Assembly: GCF_027497175.1 (NCBI RefSeq)
Contig: NZ_CP114901.1
Location: 6,386,001 to 6,450,000, forward strand
Direction: 5' to 3'
DNA from: Verrucosispora sp. WMMD573
GTDB lineage: Bacteria; Actinomycetota; Actinomycetes; Mycobacteriales; Micromonosporaceae
DNA: 64,000 bases
The position numbers and the translations under genes were made by a program. The notes under the pieces were generated by a model, which worked only from the letters and a program-made list of their open reading frames with translations, did not search any database and had not been told where the DNA came from. Below are positions 28,276-36,170 of the stretch, piece by piece; the stretch's first letter is position 1; every line of letters begins with the position of its first letter.

Positions 28276-28938
28276 TCAGTTGACTCCGCAGACCTCCATG
28301 CCACCGGTCTGCGGATCCTGCGCGAGCACGACCTGCTGGCGCTCCTGCCCACCTCCGCGGTAGGTCACCTCCACCGGCACGGTGAGCGTGGTGGTGTCCA
28401 CCTCACCGACCCGGTAGGAGGAGATCTGCGGCTCAGCGGCGGAACGGCGTTCGAACTCCTGCCGGGACTCGCGCCGCCGGGCGTCCTCGCAGAGCTGTTC
28501 GTAAGCCCGGCCGTAGTCGCCGTCGGAGAGGGCCCGGTAATAGTCGCCGGAGACCGTTCGGCCCTGCTCCTCGATCGCCTGTACCCCACTCACCAGCAGG
28601 CCGACGATCGCCGTGCCGCCTCCGCCGCAACAGAGCAGCAGGGCCAGCGCCCCCGCGCCGAGACCGAGCCAGAGCCGGGACCGACCTCCCTCGGTCGGTG
28701 GCGCCGCGAACGGCGGCGCCACCCCGGGCCCGGGCGGCGGCGCGTCGGTGCCGGGCGGCGGCGCGTCGGTGCCGGGCGGCGTGGTCGGGCCGGTGGCAGC
28801 TGCGGGCCGCGCACCGGTGCCGTCGGTGGACGGCGGGCCGGATGGGGCCGGCGTGCCGCTTTCGTCCGCCGCCTGAGGTCCCTGCTGGCCGGGCAGCGAG
28901 GAGTCTGGTGGTGGGGCTGCCGGTCCGGGAGCGGTCAT
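28276..28938 (-). CDS. Pro-rich single-pass membrane protein, DUF4878-like
   Basis: 220 residues from ATG 28938. The first 95 residues are Pro/Ala/Gly-rich, with a short tandem repeat (GTDAPPP twice, from a 21-base DNA repeat near 28740-28780). One transmembrane helix follows (LWLGLGAGALALLLCCGGGG). The outside domain of about 105 residues has DYYRALSDGDYGRAYEQLCEDARR and a beta-rich end with VEVTYRGGGQERQQVV, resembling DUF4878/NTF2-like lipoprotein domains. The two Cys (in QLCED and MEVCGVN) may pair. Likely a cell-envelope protein of unknown role. It is on the same strand as the small monooxygenase-like gene 25 bases upstream. Confidence 0.72.
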   Translation of the reverse strand: MTAPGPAAPPPDSSLPGQQGPQAADESGTPAPSGPPSTDGTGARPAAATGPTTPPGTDAPPPGTDAPPPGPGVAPPFAAPPTEGGRSRLWLGLGAGALALLLCCGGGGTAIVGLLVSGVQAIEEQGRTVSGDYYRALSDGDYGRAYEQLCEDARRRESRQEFERRSAAEPQISSYRVGEVDTTTLTVPVEVTYRGGGQERQQVVLAQDPQTGGMEVCGVN

Positions 28939-28963
28939 GGGAGCCAGCGTAGTGCCCGGCGAC

Positions 28964-29305
28964 TCAGCGGTAAGGACCCGCAGCCCGGTCGCTGGCGACC
29001 GTGACCACGTCTCCGCCCGGTGCGGCGGTCGCCAACGGCTCGTACGCGGACGGCTCGTCGACACTCTCGGCGAGCAGCGGCACCGCCGTGATCTTCACGT
29101 CGAACCCGCCGAGCGCGCGGCGGTAGGTGCCCACCGACTCCCACTCGGTGACCAGGCACCAGTGACGCGGGTCGTCGAGCGCCCGGACCAGCTGTCCGCG
29201 CTGGTAGCCGGGCCGGGCGGCTAGCGCGGCGAGGGCCGCGTGAGCCCGGGTGGCGAACGCCTCCGCGACGTCCTCGTCGACCACGAACCGGTTGGTCACC
29301 AGCAC
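28964..29305 (-). CDS. Antibiotic biosynthesis monooxygenase (ABM)-domain protein
   Basis: 113 residues from GTG 29305. The small ferredoxin-like ABM fold is suggested by VLVTNRFVVDEDVAEAFATR, then AARPGYQRGQLVRALDDP and WCLVTEWESVGTYRRALGG. Family members include heme-degrading and quinol oxidising enzymes as well as uncharacterised dimers. No heme-ligand residue is certain. It is divergent from a small membrane protein that starts 29 bases away, so the two share a tight promoter region. Confidence 0.8.
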   Translation of the reverse strand: MLVTNRFVVDEDVAEAFATRAHAALAALAARPGYQRGQLVRALDDPRHWCLVTEWESVGTYRRALGGFDVKITAVPLLAESVDEPSAYEPLATAAPGGDVVTVASDRAAGPYR

Positions 29306-29334
29306 CGGCTCCTCCTCCTCGTAGAGTCTGTGGG

Positions 29335-29592
29335 ATGCAGCGTACGCAGCCTGGGATCGCCGGCCGACTGGCCCGGACCAACCCGACGACGGTGTTCCTG
29401 GTCACCCTCCTTCTCGCGCTTGTCGCGTTCTTCACTCCGGGGGTGGTCGGCGGGCTGTTGACGCTGCTGCTGGCCGGCGCGCTGGCGGCTCTGCTGGTGA
29501 CCACCTGGTCGGTGCAGACGCCGCAGACCCGGACGATCCGGCTGATCGTGCTGACCCTGCTGGTCACGGCCGGTCTGGTGAAGCTGTTCTGA
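29335..29592 (+). CDS. Small two-to-three-helix membrane protein
   Basis: 85 residues, ATG start. The basic N-terminus (RTQPGIAGRLARTNP) is followed by hydrophobic stretches TTVFLVTLLLALVAFFTPGV, GGLLTLLLAGALAALLVTTW and LIVLTLLVTAGLVKLF. It resembles small actinobacterial membrane families such as DUF6703, but I am unsure of the family. No functional residues can be named. The Zur box and znuA follow immediately, but this gene lies upstream of the box and so is probably outside the zinc operon. Confidence 0.7.
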   Translation: MQRTQPGIAGRLARTNPTTVFLVTLLLALVAFFTPGVVGGLLTLLLAGALAALLVTTWSVQTPQTRTIRLIVLTLLVTAGLVKLF

Positions 29593-29610
29593 CATGCAAG
29601 CATGCGTTTT

Positions 29611-29625
29611 TGACAATCATTGTCG
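29611..29625 (+). promoter_or_regulatory. Zur (zinc uptake regulator) box upstream of znuA
   Basis: TGACAATCATTGTCG contains the perfect palindrome GACAAT-C-ATTGTC, close to known actinobacterial Zur boxes of the form TGAAAATCATTTTCA. It lies 21 bases before the znuA ATG and overlaps a TTGACA (29610-29615). With zinc, Zur binding here should repress znuACB. Confidence 0.75.
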
Positions 29626-29646
29626 TTGTCGCGGAAAGTCGAGGAC

Positions 29647-30651
29647 ATGACCTTCCGCCCCGCCCCGCGCGCCCTGGCCACCGCCACGGCCGCCCTGCTC
29701 GCCCTGACCGGCGTCACCGCCTGTTCGAATGACGACAGCCCGGCCGGCGCCGACCCGCAGCGGGTCGACGTGGTGGCCGGTTTCTACCCGTTGCAGTTCC
29801 TCGCCGAGCGGATCGGCGGCGACGCCGTGACCGTGACCAACCTGGCCCGCCCCGGCGCCGAGCCGCACGACCTGGAGCTCAACCCGGGTCAGGTCGGCCA
29901 GATCAGCGAGGCGGAACTTGTCGTCTTCCTGCACGGCTTCCAGCCCGCCGTGGACGAGGCGGTCGAGCAGCAGGCCGGTGACCGCGCCTTCGACGTGGCG
30001 ACCGTGGAACCCCTGCTGGACGCCACCGCCGGTGGCCACGACCACGGCCACGAAGGCGAGGAGGACGAGCACGGCCACGAGGACGAGGAGCACGCCGAGG
30101 AGGAGGAGCACGCCGAGGAGGCGGCCGACGGCGCCAAGGACCCGCACGTCTGGCTGGACCCGACCCGGCTGGCCACCATCGGCGACAAGCTCGCCGAGCG
30201 GCTCGGCACGGCCGACCCGGACCGCGCCGACGAGTACACCCAGCGGGCCGCCACCCTGCGTACCGAGTTGGAGGAGCTGGACGCCGAGTTCACCGAGGGG
30301 CTGAAGACCTGCCAGCGTCGGGAGATCGTGGTCAGCCACACCGCGTTCGGCTACCTGGCGCAGAAGTACCAGCTGGAGCAGATCGGCATCACCGGGCTCA
30401 CCCCGGAGGACGAGCCGTCCCCGCAGCGACTGGCGGAGGTGACCGAGGAGGCCCGGGAGCACCAGGCCACCACGATCTTCTTCGAGACGCTTGTCAGCCC
30501 GAAGGTGGCCGAGACCATCGCCCGTGAGGTCGGCGCTCAGACCGCCGTGCTGGATCCGATCGAGGGCCTGTCAGCCGAGGGCGACGGGGACTACCTTTCG
30601 GTGATGCGTACCAACCTGGAGACCCTGAGGACGGCGTTGAGCTGCTCGTGA
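29647..30651 (+). CDS. znuA: Zinc ABC transporter substrate-binding lipoprotein
   Basis: 334 residues from ATG 29647, with GAGG upstream. Signal peptide with lipobox GVTAC, lipidated Cys26. The cluster A-I metal-binding fold has metal-ligand candidates in EPHDLEL (H74), DPHVWLDP (H167), VVSHTAFGYL and FFETLVSPK. A long His/Asp/Glu-rich loop at about 131-158 (HDHGHEGEEDEHGHEDEEH) is the hallmark of zinc rather than manganese receptors. It captures zinc outside the membrane for ZnuB and ZnuC. First gene of znuACB under a Zur box. The stop overlaps the znuC start as GTGA. Confidence 0.95.
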   Translation: MTFRPAPRALATATAALLALTGVTACSNDDSPAGADPQRVDVVAGFYPLQFLAERIGGDAVTVTNLARPGAEPHDLELNPGQVGQISEAELVVFLHGFQPAVDEAVEQQAGDRAFDVATVEPLLDATAGGHDHGHEGEEDEHGHEDEEHAEEEEHAEEAADGAKDPHVWLDPTRLATIGDKLAERLGTADPDRADEYTQRAATLRTELEELDAEFTEGLKTCQRREIVVSHTAFGYLAQKYQLEQIGITGLTPEDEPSPQRLAEVTEEAREHQATTIFFETLVSPKVAETIAREVGAQTAVLDPIEGLSAEGDGDYLSVMRTNLETLRTALSCS

Positions 30652-31412
30652 CACCTGATGTCATCACCGTCACGCACGGGGTGGTCGGCTACGACGGCCG
30701 CCCCGTGCTTCGTGACGTCTCAATTACCGTGACCGCCGGTGAGGTGGTCGCGATTCTCGGCGCCAACGGCTCCGGCAAGTCCACCCTGATCCGCGCCATT
30801 CTCGGGCTGGTTCCGCTGAGCGCCGGCACCGTGACCCTCTTCGGCCGGCCGGTCCGCCGGTTCCGCCAGTGGCACCGCGTCGGGTACGTCCCCCAGCGAC
30901 TCGGTGCCGGCAGTGGCGTACCGGCCACCGTCGCCGAGGTGGTCGCCGCCGGCCGGCTGGCCCGCCGGGGGATCCTGCGCCCACCCGGGCGCGCCGACCG
31001 GGAGGCCGTCGCCGAGGCGCTGCGCGCCGTCGGCCTCGCCGACCGGGCGAAGGACCCGGTCAGCACCCTCTCCGGAGGGCAGCAGCAGCGCACGCTCATC
31101 GCCCGCGCCCTGGCCGGGCAGCCCGAGCTGCTGATCCTCGACGAGCCGACGGCCGGCGTGGACGCGGCCAGCCAGGAGGCGTTCGCCGGTGCGTTGCGCG
31201 ACTTCACCGTCGGCGGAGGCACCGTGCTGCTCGTCGCCCACGAGTTGGGCCCGCTGCGCCCGGTGATCGGCCGGGCGATCGTCGTACACCAGGGGTTCGT
31301 GGCGCACGACGGCGCCGTGCCGGAGCCGGCCGGCCACCACGCGGCGCCGGACCACGACCACGTGCATCCACACGGTCCCGAGGAGCCCGCCGGGCTGTGG
31401 AGCGCACGATGA
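30648..31412 (+). CDS. znuC: Zinc ABC transporter ATP-binding protein
   Basis: 254 residues, GTG start overlapping the znuA stop. Walker A GANGSGKS (38-45), signature LSGGQQQRTLIARALAG, Walker B LLILDEPTAGVD and switch His in VLLVAHELG. The last 30 residues are His/Asp-rich (HHAAPDHDHVHPHGPEEP), giving an extra cytoplasmic zinc-binding tail, a known trait of some ZnuC proteins that may sense or buffer zinc. Ends with ATGA overlap into znuB. Confidence 0.95.
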   Translation: MTPDVITVTHGVVGYDGRPVLRDVSITVTAGEVVAILGANGSGKSTLIRAILGLVPLSAGTVTLFGRPVRRFRQWHRVGYVPQRLGAGSGVPATVAEVVAAGRLARRGILRPPGRADREAVAEALRAVGLADRAKDPVSTLSGGQQQRTLIARALAGQPELLILDEPTAGVDAASQEAFAGALRDFTVGGGTVLLVAHELGPLRPVIGRAIVVHQGFVAHDGAVPEPAGHHAAPDHDHVHPHGPEEPAGLWSAR

Positions 31413-32278
31413 GCCTCTTCCAGTACGAGTACATGCAGCTTGCGCTGGTCAGCGCTCTGATCATCGGGCTGACCGCGCCCGCGCTCGGCATCTACCTGGT
31501 GCAGCGGCGGCTGGCGCTGATCGGCGACGGCATCGGGCACGTCGCACTGACCGGGGTCGGTGCCGGCCTGCTCTTCCAGACCTCCCCCGTGATCATGGCA
31601 GTGATCGCGGCAACCGCCGGCGCGGTCGTCATCGAGCTGATTCGTGAACGCGGCCGTACCTCCGGCGATCTGGCCCTCGCGCTGCTCTTCTACGGCGGCA
31701 TCGCCGGCGGGGTGGTGCTGGTCGGTCTCTCCGACAGCACCAGCTCCAATCTCAACGCGTACCTGTTCGGCGCGTTGAGCACGGCGTCGCGGGCGGACGT
31801 CGCCACCATCGCGGTGCTGGGTACGGCCGTGCTGGTGGTGATGATCGGGCTGCGGCCGGCGCTGTTCGCCGTCTGTCACGACGAGGAGTACGCCCGGGTA
31901 TCCGGCCTGCCGGTGCGCGCGCTCAACCTGCTGCTCGCGGTCACCACGGCGATCACGGTGACGATCGCCATGCGCGCGGTCGGCGTGCTGCTGATCAGCG
32001 CGCTGATGGTCGTCCCGGTGGCCACCGCGCAGCAGGTCACCCGAGGGTTCCGCAGCACGATGGCGGCGGCGATGGCGTTGGGCCTGTTCGCCGGTGGCGC
32101 GGGCATCTGGATGGCGGCGACCGCCGACACCGCGCCCGGCGCCTCGGTGGTGGTGCTCGCGATCGCCTCGTTCGTGGTGGTCACCCTGCTGGCCGCCGGT
32201 TGGCGCCGGCTTCGGCGGGCCCGACCCCAGCCCGCGCCGGCCCCGGAGCCGCACGAGGTGGTGCTCGGCGGGTCCTGA
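31409..32278 (+). CDS. znuB: Zinc ABC transporter permease
   Basis: 289 residues from ATG 31409 (ATGA overlap with znuC). About eight hydrophobic segments of the ABC-3 permease family, opening with FQYEYMQLALVSALIIGLTA. The conserved GDGIGHVALTGVGAGLLF and EYARVSGLPVRALNLLLAV segments are visible, and MRAVGVLLISALMVVPVATA near the coupling loop. Forms the membrane channel for ZnuA-delivered zinc. A basic-acidic cytoplasmic tail ends the protein. The arsR-type zinc sensor follows 37 bases later. Confidence 0.94.
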   Translation: MSLFQYEYMQLALVSALIIGLTAPALGIYLVQRRLALIGDGIGHVALTGVGAGLLFQTSPVIMAVIAATAGAVVIELIRERGRTSGDLALALLFYGGIAGGVVLVGLSDSTSSNLNAYLFGALSTASRADVATIAVLGTAVLVVMIGLRPALFAVCHDEEYARVSGLPVRALNLLLAVTTAITVTIAMRAVGVLLISALMVVPVATAQQVTRGFRSTMAAAMALGLFAGGAGIWMAATADTAPGASVVVLAIASFVVVTLLAAGWRRLRRARPQPAPAPEPHEVVLGGS

Positions 32279-32315
32279 TCACGAGCGGCTCGCCGGTATT
32301 GGTTACCGTTGCAGG

Positions 32316-32615
32316 GTGACCAGCGGATCCGGCTATGACGCGTACGAGGGTGCCAGCGAGTTGCTGCGCGCCCTCTCGGCACCGATCCGGCTGGCCATCG
32401 TCAGTGAGCTGGCCGGTGGTGAGCGCTGTGTGCACGAGCTGGTGGACAAGCTCGGCGTGGCCCAGCCGCTGGTCTCCCAGCATCTGAGGGTGCTCCGTGG
32501 GGCGGGCGTGGTCCGGGGTTCCCGGCGGGGGCGGGAGATCGCGTACACCCTGGTCGACGAGCACGTCGCGCACATCGTGGCCGACGCGGTCAGCCACGCC
32601 GGGGAGGGATCATGA
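32316..32615 (+). CDS. smtB: ArsR/SmtB-family zinc-sensing repressor
   Basis: 99 residues from GTG 32316. Winged-helix HTH: LRALSAPIRLAIVSELAGGE, then VHELVDKLGVAQPLVSQHLR and the wing RGSRRGREIAYTL. The C-terminal helix carries D81, H83, H94 and E97, exactly the spacing D-x-H-x10-H-x2-E of the SmtB/CzrA alpha-5 zinc site. So it should be released from DNA by zinc. In Mycobacterium tuberculosis smtB is co-transcribed with zur; the order is the same here. Its stop overlaps the ATG of a 31-codon ORF that leads into zur. The symbol is assigned by motif and synteny. Confidence 0.88.
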   Translation: MTSGSGYDAYEGASELLRALSAPIRLAIVSELAGGERCVHELVDKLGVAQPLVSQHLRVLRGAGVVRGSRRGREIAYTLVDEHVAHIVADAVSHAGEGS

Positions 32616-32707
32616 GCGAGCGGAGTGGCGTCATGAGCGAGCGAATCATCAGGCTCATTGCGGACGTGCCTCATGACGGCACGCAGCGGAGCGGAGTGGC
32701 GTCATGA
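32612..32707 (+). CDS. 31-codon ORF linking smtB and zur by ATGA overlaps
   Basis: The ATG at 32612 overlaps the smtB stop (ATGA), and its TGA at 32705-32707 overlaps the zur ATG (again ATGA). The peptide begins MSERSGVMSERIIRLIADV. A 23-bp exact direct repeat, which includes the motif GCGTCATGAGCGA, occurs at 32618-32640 and 32689-32711. It may only relay ribosomes to zur. A comparable ORF precedes era. Expression is not proven. Confidence 0.45.
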   Translation: MSERSGVMSERIIRLIADVPHDGTQRSGVAS

Positions 32708-33102
32708 GCGACGGTGGTACGGCGGTTCGCAACACCCGTCAACGGTCGGCGGTGAGCGCGCTGCTCGCCGAGACAGAGGGCTTCCACAGCGCCCAGGAGC
32801 TGCACGCGATGCTGCGCGACCGTGGCGAGCGGGTCGGGTTGACCACGGTCTACCGGACATTGCAGGGGTTGGCCGACGCGGGCGAGATCGACGTGATGCG
32901 CCCACCGGGCGGCGAGCACCTGTACCGCCGGTGCAGCGAGGGGCACCACCACCACCTGGTCTGCCGGGCCTGCGGTCGCACCGTCGAGGTCGCCGGCCCC
33001 ACCGTGGAGACCTGGGCCGATCGCGTCGCCGCACAGCACGGTTTCACCGACGTCAGCCACACCCTCGAAATCTTCGGCACCTGCCCCACCTGCGCCCGCT
33101 GA
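32704..33102 (+). CDS. zur: Fur-family zinc uptake regulator
   Basis: 132 residues, ATG start. N-terminal winged helix: RQRSAVSALLAETEGFHSAQ and VGLTTVYRTLQGLADAGEID. The regulatory hinge has GGEHLYRRC and a four-His run (EGHHHHLVCRACG). Structural zinc ligands are C87/C90 and C127/C130 (TCPTC). This layout fits Zur rather than Fur or PerR. When zinc-loaded it should bind the box at 29611-29625 and shut off znuACB, and it may control other sites. It is linked to the zinc-released repressor smtB, so the pair responds oppositely to the same metal. Confidence 0.92.
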   Translation: MSDGGTAVRNTRQRSAVSALLAETEGFHSAQELHAMLRDRGERVGLTTVYRTLQGLADAGEIDVMRPPGGEHLYRRCSEGHHHHLVCRACGRTVEVAGPTVETWADRVAAQHGFTDVSHTLEIFGTCPTCAR

Positions 33103-33121
33103 CCCCCCACCTCCCACCCGT

Positions 33122-33191
33122 CGATCTTGCACCTCTGGTCGGTACGAATACTGCCAGAGCGGAAATATCGGCGACCACAACTGCAAGATCG
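33122..33191. repeat. Intergenic hairpin H5, 20-bp arms with three mismatches
   Basis: Arms 33122-33141 and 33172-33191 pair at 17 of 20 positions, with tip CGATCTTGCA. It follows zur and probably ends the zinc operon transcript. Confidence 0.65.
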
Positions 33192-33253
33192 GCGAGGTCT
33201 GGCGGGCAGTTGTCGGGGTGCCGGGCGGTGGGGTCCGTGGCAGGCTGTCCGGC

Positions 33254-33865
33254 GTGAAGATCTACGCTGATCGTTTCCCGACCGCGCTGCGACAGCTGCT
33301 CACCGATCTGCTCGTCATCGCCTGGGTGTACGCGACGATCCGAGGTGCGCTGTGGCTGCACGATCTGGTGCAGAAACTCGCCGTACCCGGGCAGAAGCTG
33401 GAAGGGGCGGGCGGCGGACTTGCCGACAACCTCGCCGAGGCCGGCGGCAAGGTCGGCCGGGTGCCGTTGGTCGGCGACGAGCTGACCGCCCCCTTCGAAA
33501 GGGCGGCCGGCGCCGCCCGCTCGCTTGCCGAGGCCGGCCGCGACCAGCAGGAGTTGGTCGACCAGTTGGCGTTGGCACTGGCCATCGGGCTGCTGATCGT
33601 GCCACTCGGGTTGGTGGTGTTCGGCTGGCTGCCGCTGCGGGTGCGCTGGATGCGCCGGGCCGGCTCGGCGGCGGCGCTGGCCGCCGCACCCGCCGGCCGG
33701 GATCTGCTGGCCCTGCGCGCCCTGGCCGGCCAACCGCTGCGCAAGCTCACCCGGATCGCCCCCGACGTCGCCGAGGCCTGGCGCCGAGGCGACGACACGA
33801 CGGTCGATGCCCTGGCCGCCCTCGAACTCCGCCGCCTAGGCCTCCGCGACCCCCAATCCCCCTAA
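33254..33865 (+). CDS. Two-helix membrane protein of unknown function
   Basis: 203 residues from GTG 33254. First hydrophobic segment near 14-33 (LLTDLLVIAWVYATIRGALW). Then an Ala/Gly-rich amphipathic stretch with GGGLADNLAEAGGKVGRVPL and FERAAGAARSLAEAGRDQQE follows, and a second segment LALALAIGLLIVPLGLVVFG at about 107-126. The cytoplasmic helical tail ends with LAALELRRLGLRDPQSP. The arrangement (TM, long extracytoplasmic loop, TM) is known from actinobacterial proteins without assigned role. No catalytic residue is evident. It lies between hairpins H5 and H6. Confidence 0.75.
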   Translation: MKIYADRFPTALRQLLTDLLVIAWVYATIRGALWLHDLVQKLAVPGQKLEGAGGGLADNLAEAGGKVGRVPLVGDELTAPFERAAGAARSLAEAGRDQQELVDQLALALAIGLLIVPLGLVVFGWLPLRVRWMRRAGSAAALAAAPAGRDLLALRALAGQPLRKLTRIAPDVAEAWRRGDDTTVDALAALELRRLGLRDPQSP

Positions 33866-33927
33866 CCCCCACACACCCCCCTCCCACCCGCACACCCACC
33901 CACCCACCCCCTCCCCCACCCCGGCCT

Positions 33928-33990
33928 GGTCGATCATGAAGTTGTTGTCATCGACTTCGGCGTGTCGCGACTACAACTTCATGATCGACC
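33928..33990. repeat. Intergenic hairpin H6, 22-bp arms with one mismatch
   Basis: Arms 33928-33949 and 33969-33990; left arm starts GGTCGATCATGAAGTTG. It lies between convergent genes and may act as a bidirectional terminator. Confidence 0.72.
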
Positions 33991-34073
33991 GGGCTGGGGG
34001 GTGGGTGGGTGGGGGTGTCAGGGGTGGGGGTGGGGGTGGGGGTGTCAGGGGGTGGGGGGTGGGGGGAGGTGGC
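33991..34073. repeat. G-rich low-complexity tract
   Basis: Runs of GGGTG and GGGGGTG with two GTGTCAGG interruptions on the plus strand, mirrored by a C-rich tract at 33866-33925. The last codons of the acyl-CoA dehydrogenase gene (HLPPPPTP) run into it. G-quadruplexes are plausible. Confidence 0.75.
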
Positions 34074-36060
34074 GGCGGGCGGTGGTGGTGGCCGTGGAGG
34101 GGCCTGGGGTCCAGGGGGCCACCCAGGGGAGGTCGGTGGGCGGGGTGATGACGCCGTCCTCCAGAGCGGCGTAGCGGCCGGCGAGGATCCGCTTGGCGGC
34201 CCTCACGTCGATCGAGTCGGTGTTCTCCCACAGGGCGGTGAACAGGGCATCCACCCGGACCCGGGCCTGCCGGCAGAACAGGTCGGCCAGCTCGACGTTC
34301 TCCGGTCGGGTGTCGCGCTCGGCGTGGGCGCGTACGCAGACCGCGCTCATCGCGAACAACTCCGCGCCGATGTCCACCACCCGGCCCAGGAACGCCTGCT
34401 TGCGCTCCATCTTTCCCTGCCAGCGGGACATCGCGTAGAAGGTGGAGCGGGCCAGCTTCCGACTGGCGCGTTCCACCTGACGCAGGTGCCCGGCGAGCGG
34501 ACCGAACTCGCCGTACCCGGTGGGCTGCTGCCCCTTGCCGACCGCGAGAGTCGGCAGCCATCGCGCGTAGAACGCGCCCGCCCGGGCGCCGGCCTTTGCC
34601 TTGCGGGCGAGCCCGGCGTCGGGGTCGATGATGTCGCCCGCCACCGACAGGTGGGCGTCCACCGCCTCCCGCGCGATGAGCAGGTGCATGATTTCCGTGG
34701 AGCCTTCGAAGATCCGGTTGATCCGCAGGTCGCGGAGCATCTGCTCGACTGCGGCCGGACGTTCGCCCCGGGCGGTGAGCGATTCGGCCGTCTCGTATCC
34801 ACGGCCACCGCGGATCTGGACCAGTTCGTCGGCGACCCGCCACGCCATCTCGCTGGCGTACAGCTTGACCAGCGCCGCCTCGATCCGGATGTCGTTGCGG
34901 TCGTCGTCGGCGAGCAGGCAGCAGAGGTCGAGCATGGTCTCCATGCCGTACGTGGTCGCGGCGATGAAGGAGAGCTTCTGGGCGACCGCCTCGTGCTCAC
35001 CCACCGGCCGGCCCCATTGGACCCGCTCCGCCGACCACTCCCGGGCCACGTTCAGCGCCCACTTGCCGGCGCCGACGCACATTGCCGGCAGCGACAACCG
35101 ACCCGTGGTCAGCGTGCTCAGGGCGATCCGCAGGCCCTTGCCCTCGCCACCGATGACGTTCTCCTTCGGTACGAAGACGTCGTGGAAGCGGGTGAGACTG
35201 TTCTCCAGTCCACGCAGGCCGAGGAAGGCGTTGCGCCGCTCCACCGTGATGCCCTCGGCGTCGCCGTCGACCACGAAGGCGGTGATGCCGCCGCGACGCC
35301 CCTCGGCCTTGGGCACCCGGGCCATCACCACGAGTTGGGTGGCCACGGTGCCGTTGGTGGCCCACAGCTTCACGCCGTTGATCCGGTAGCCGGCGCCGTC
35401 CGGCGTCGGTTCGGCGGTGGTCGCCAGGCGGGCCGGGTCGGAGCCGACGTCCGGCTCGGTCAGCAGAAACGCGGAGACCTCCCCGGCGGCCAGCCGGGGC
35501 AGGAAACGACGCCTCTGCTCCTCGCTGCCGAACATCTTCAGCGGCTGCGGTACGCCGATCGACTGGTGTGCCGACAGCAACGCGCCGATCGCCGGGCTGA
35601 CCGAGCCGGCCAGCATCAACGCCCGGCAGTAGTGCAGGTTGCTCAGGCCCAGCCCGCCGTACTCCCGACCGATCTTCATCCCGAAGGCACCCAGCCGGGC
35701 CAGCCCCTGGAACACCTCGTCGGGGATCCGCGCATCGCGTTCGATCGCCGCACCGTCCACCTCGGTGGCGACGTAATCGCGGAGCCGGCCGAGGAACTCC
35801 TCGGCGCGAGCCTGTTCCTCCGGATCCGGTCGCGGCCACGGATCGATCAGGTCGAGCCGCAGCCGGCCCAGGAAGAGTTCCTTGCCGAAGCTGGGCCGGT
35901 CCCAGGTGGTCTGACGGGCCGCCTCGGCGACCTGACGCGCCTCCTTCTCGGACACCTGGCCCGACGCGTCCGGCGCGGTCACCTGGCCCGGCGCGTCCGG
36001 CGCGGGGTCGGCGTTGCGGCTGTCGGTGGCTGACGGACGGTGGTTCTCGGCGATGGCCAC
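34045..36060 (-). CDS. Acyl-CoA dehydrogenase, long form (VLCAD/ACAD9-like layout)
   Basis: 671 residues from GTG 36060, with a GGGGG tract upstream. The dehydrogenase core (about 80-470) has the FAD/substrate motifs FLLTEPDVGSDPARL, YRINGVKLWATNGTVATQLV and IRGGRGYETAESLTARGERP, with catalytic Glu expected in FEGSTEIMHLLIAREAV. A C-terminal extension of about 170 residues makes it longer than standard 380-residue enzymes and similar in layout to very-long-chain dehydrogenases. It oxidises acyl-CoA to enoyl-CoA, passing electrons to ETF. The N-terminus has a short duplicated stretch (APDAPGQV, APDASGQV). The last residues come from a G-rich repeat, so the tail may be variable. Confidence 0.92.
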   Translation of the reverse strand: MAIAENHRPSATDSRNADPAPDAPGQVTAPDASGQVSEKEARQVAEAARQTTWDRPSFGKELFLGRLRLDLIDPWPRPDPEEQARAEEFLGRLRDYVATEVDGAAIERDARIPDEVFQGLARLGAFGMKIGREYGGLGLSNLHYCRALMLAGSVSPAIGALLSAHQSIGVPQPLKMFGSEEQRRRFLPRLAAGEVSAFLLTEPDVGSDPARLATTAEPTPDGAGYRINGVKLWATNGTVATQLVVMARVPKAEGRRGGITAFVVDGDAEGITVERRNAFLGLRGLENSLTRFHDVFVPKENVIGGEGKGLRIALSTLTTGRLSLPAMCVGAGKWALNVAREWSAERVQWGRPVGEHEAVAQKLSFIAATTYGMETMLDLCCLLADDDRNDIRIEAALVKLYASEMAWRVADELVQIRGGRGYETAESLTARGERPAAVEQMLRDLRINRIFEGSTEIMHLLIAREAVDAHLSVAGDIIDPDAGLARKAKAGARAGAFYARWLPTLAVGKGQQPTGYGEFGPLAGHLRQVERASRKLARSTFYAMSRWQGKMERKQAFLGRVVDIGAELFAMSAVCVRAHAERDTRPENVELADLFCRQARVRVDALFTALWENTDSIDVRAAKRILAGRYAALEDGVITPPTDLPWVAPWTPGPSTATTTARRHLPPPPTP

Positions 36061-36170
36061 GGCAAACCCCCGGGGGCTCGATCCGGACAGTCGGACTGTT
36101 CCGCCTGTTCAGCAGGCTACCCGCGTTTGTTACCCAAAGGTAGCCACGGATATCCGCAGCGGCGACCGGC

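Noticed and set aside
24498..28283. 1261-codon plus-strand frame opposite dusB, the TPR gene and glyS
   Set aside because: Shadow of three real minus-strand genes; low-complexity product with no recognisable fold. The same reasoning removes the frame at 58819-61218.
29647..30651. Manganese or adhesin-type receptor instead of ZnuA
   Set aside because: The His/acid-rich loop, the Zur box and the linked zinc regulators favour zinc.
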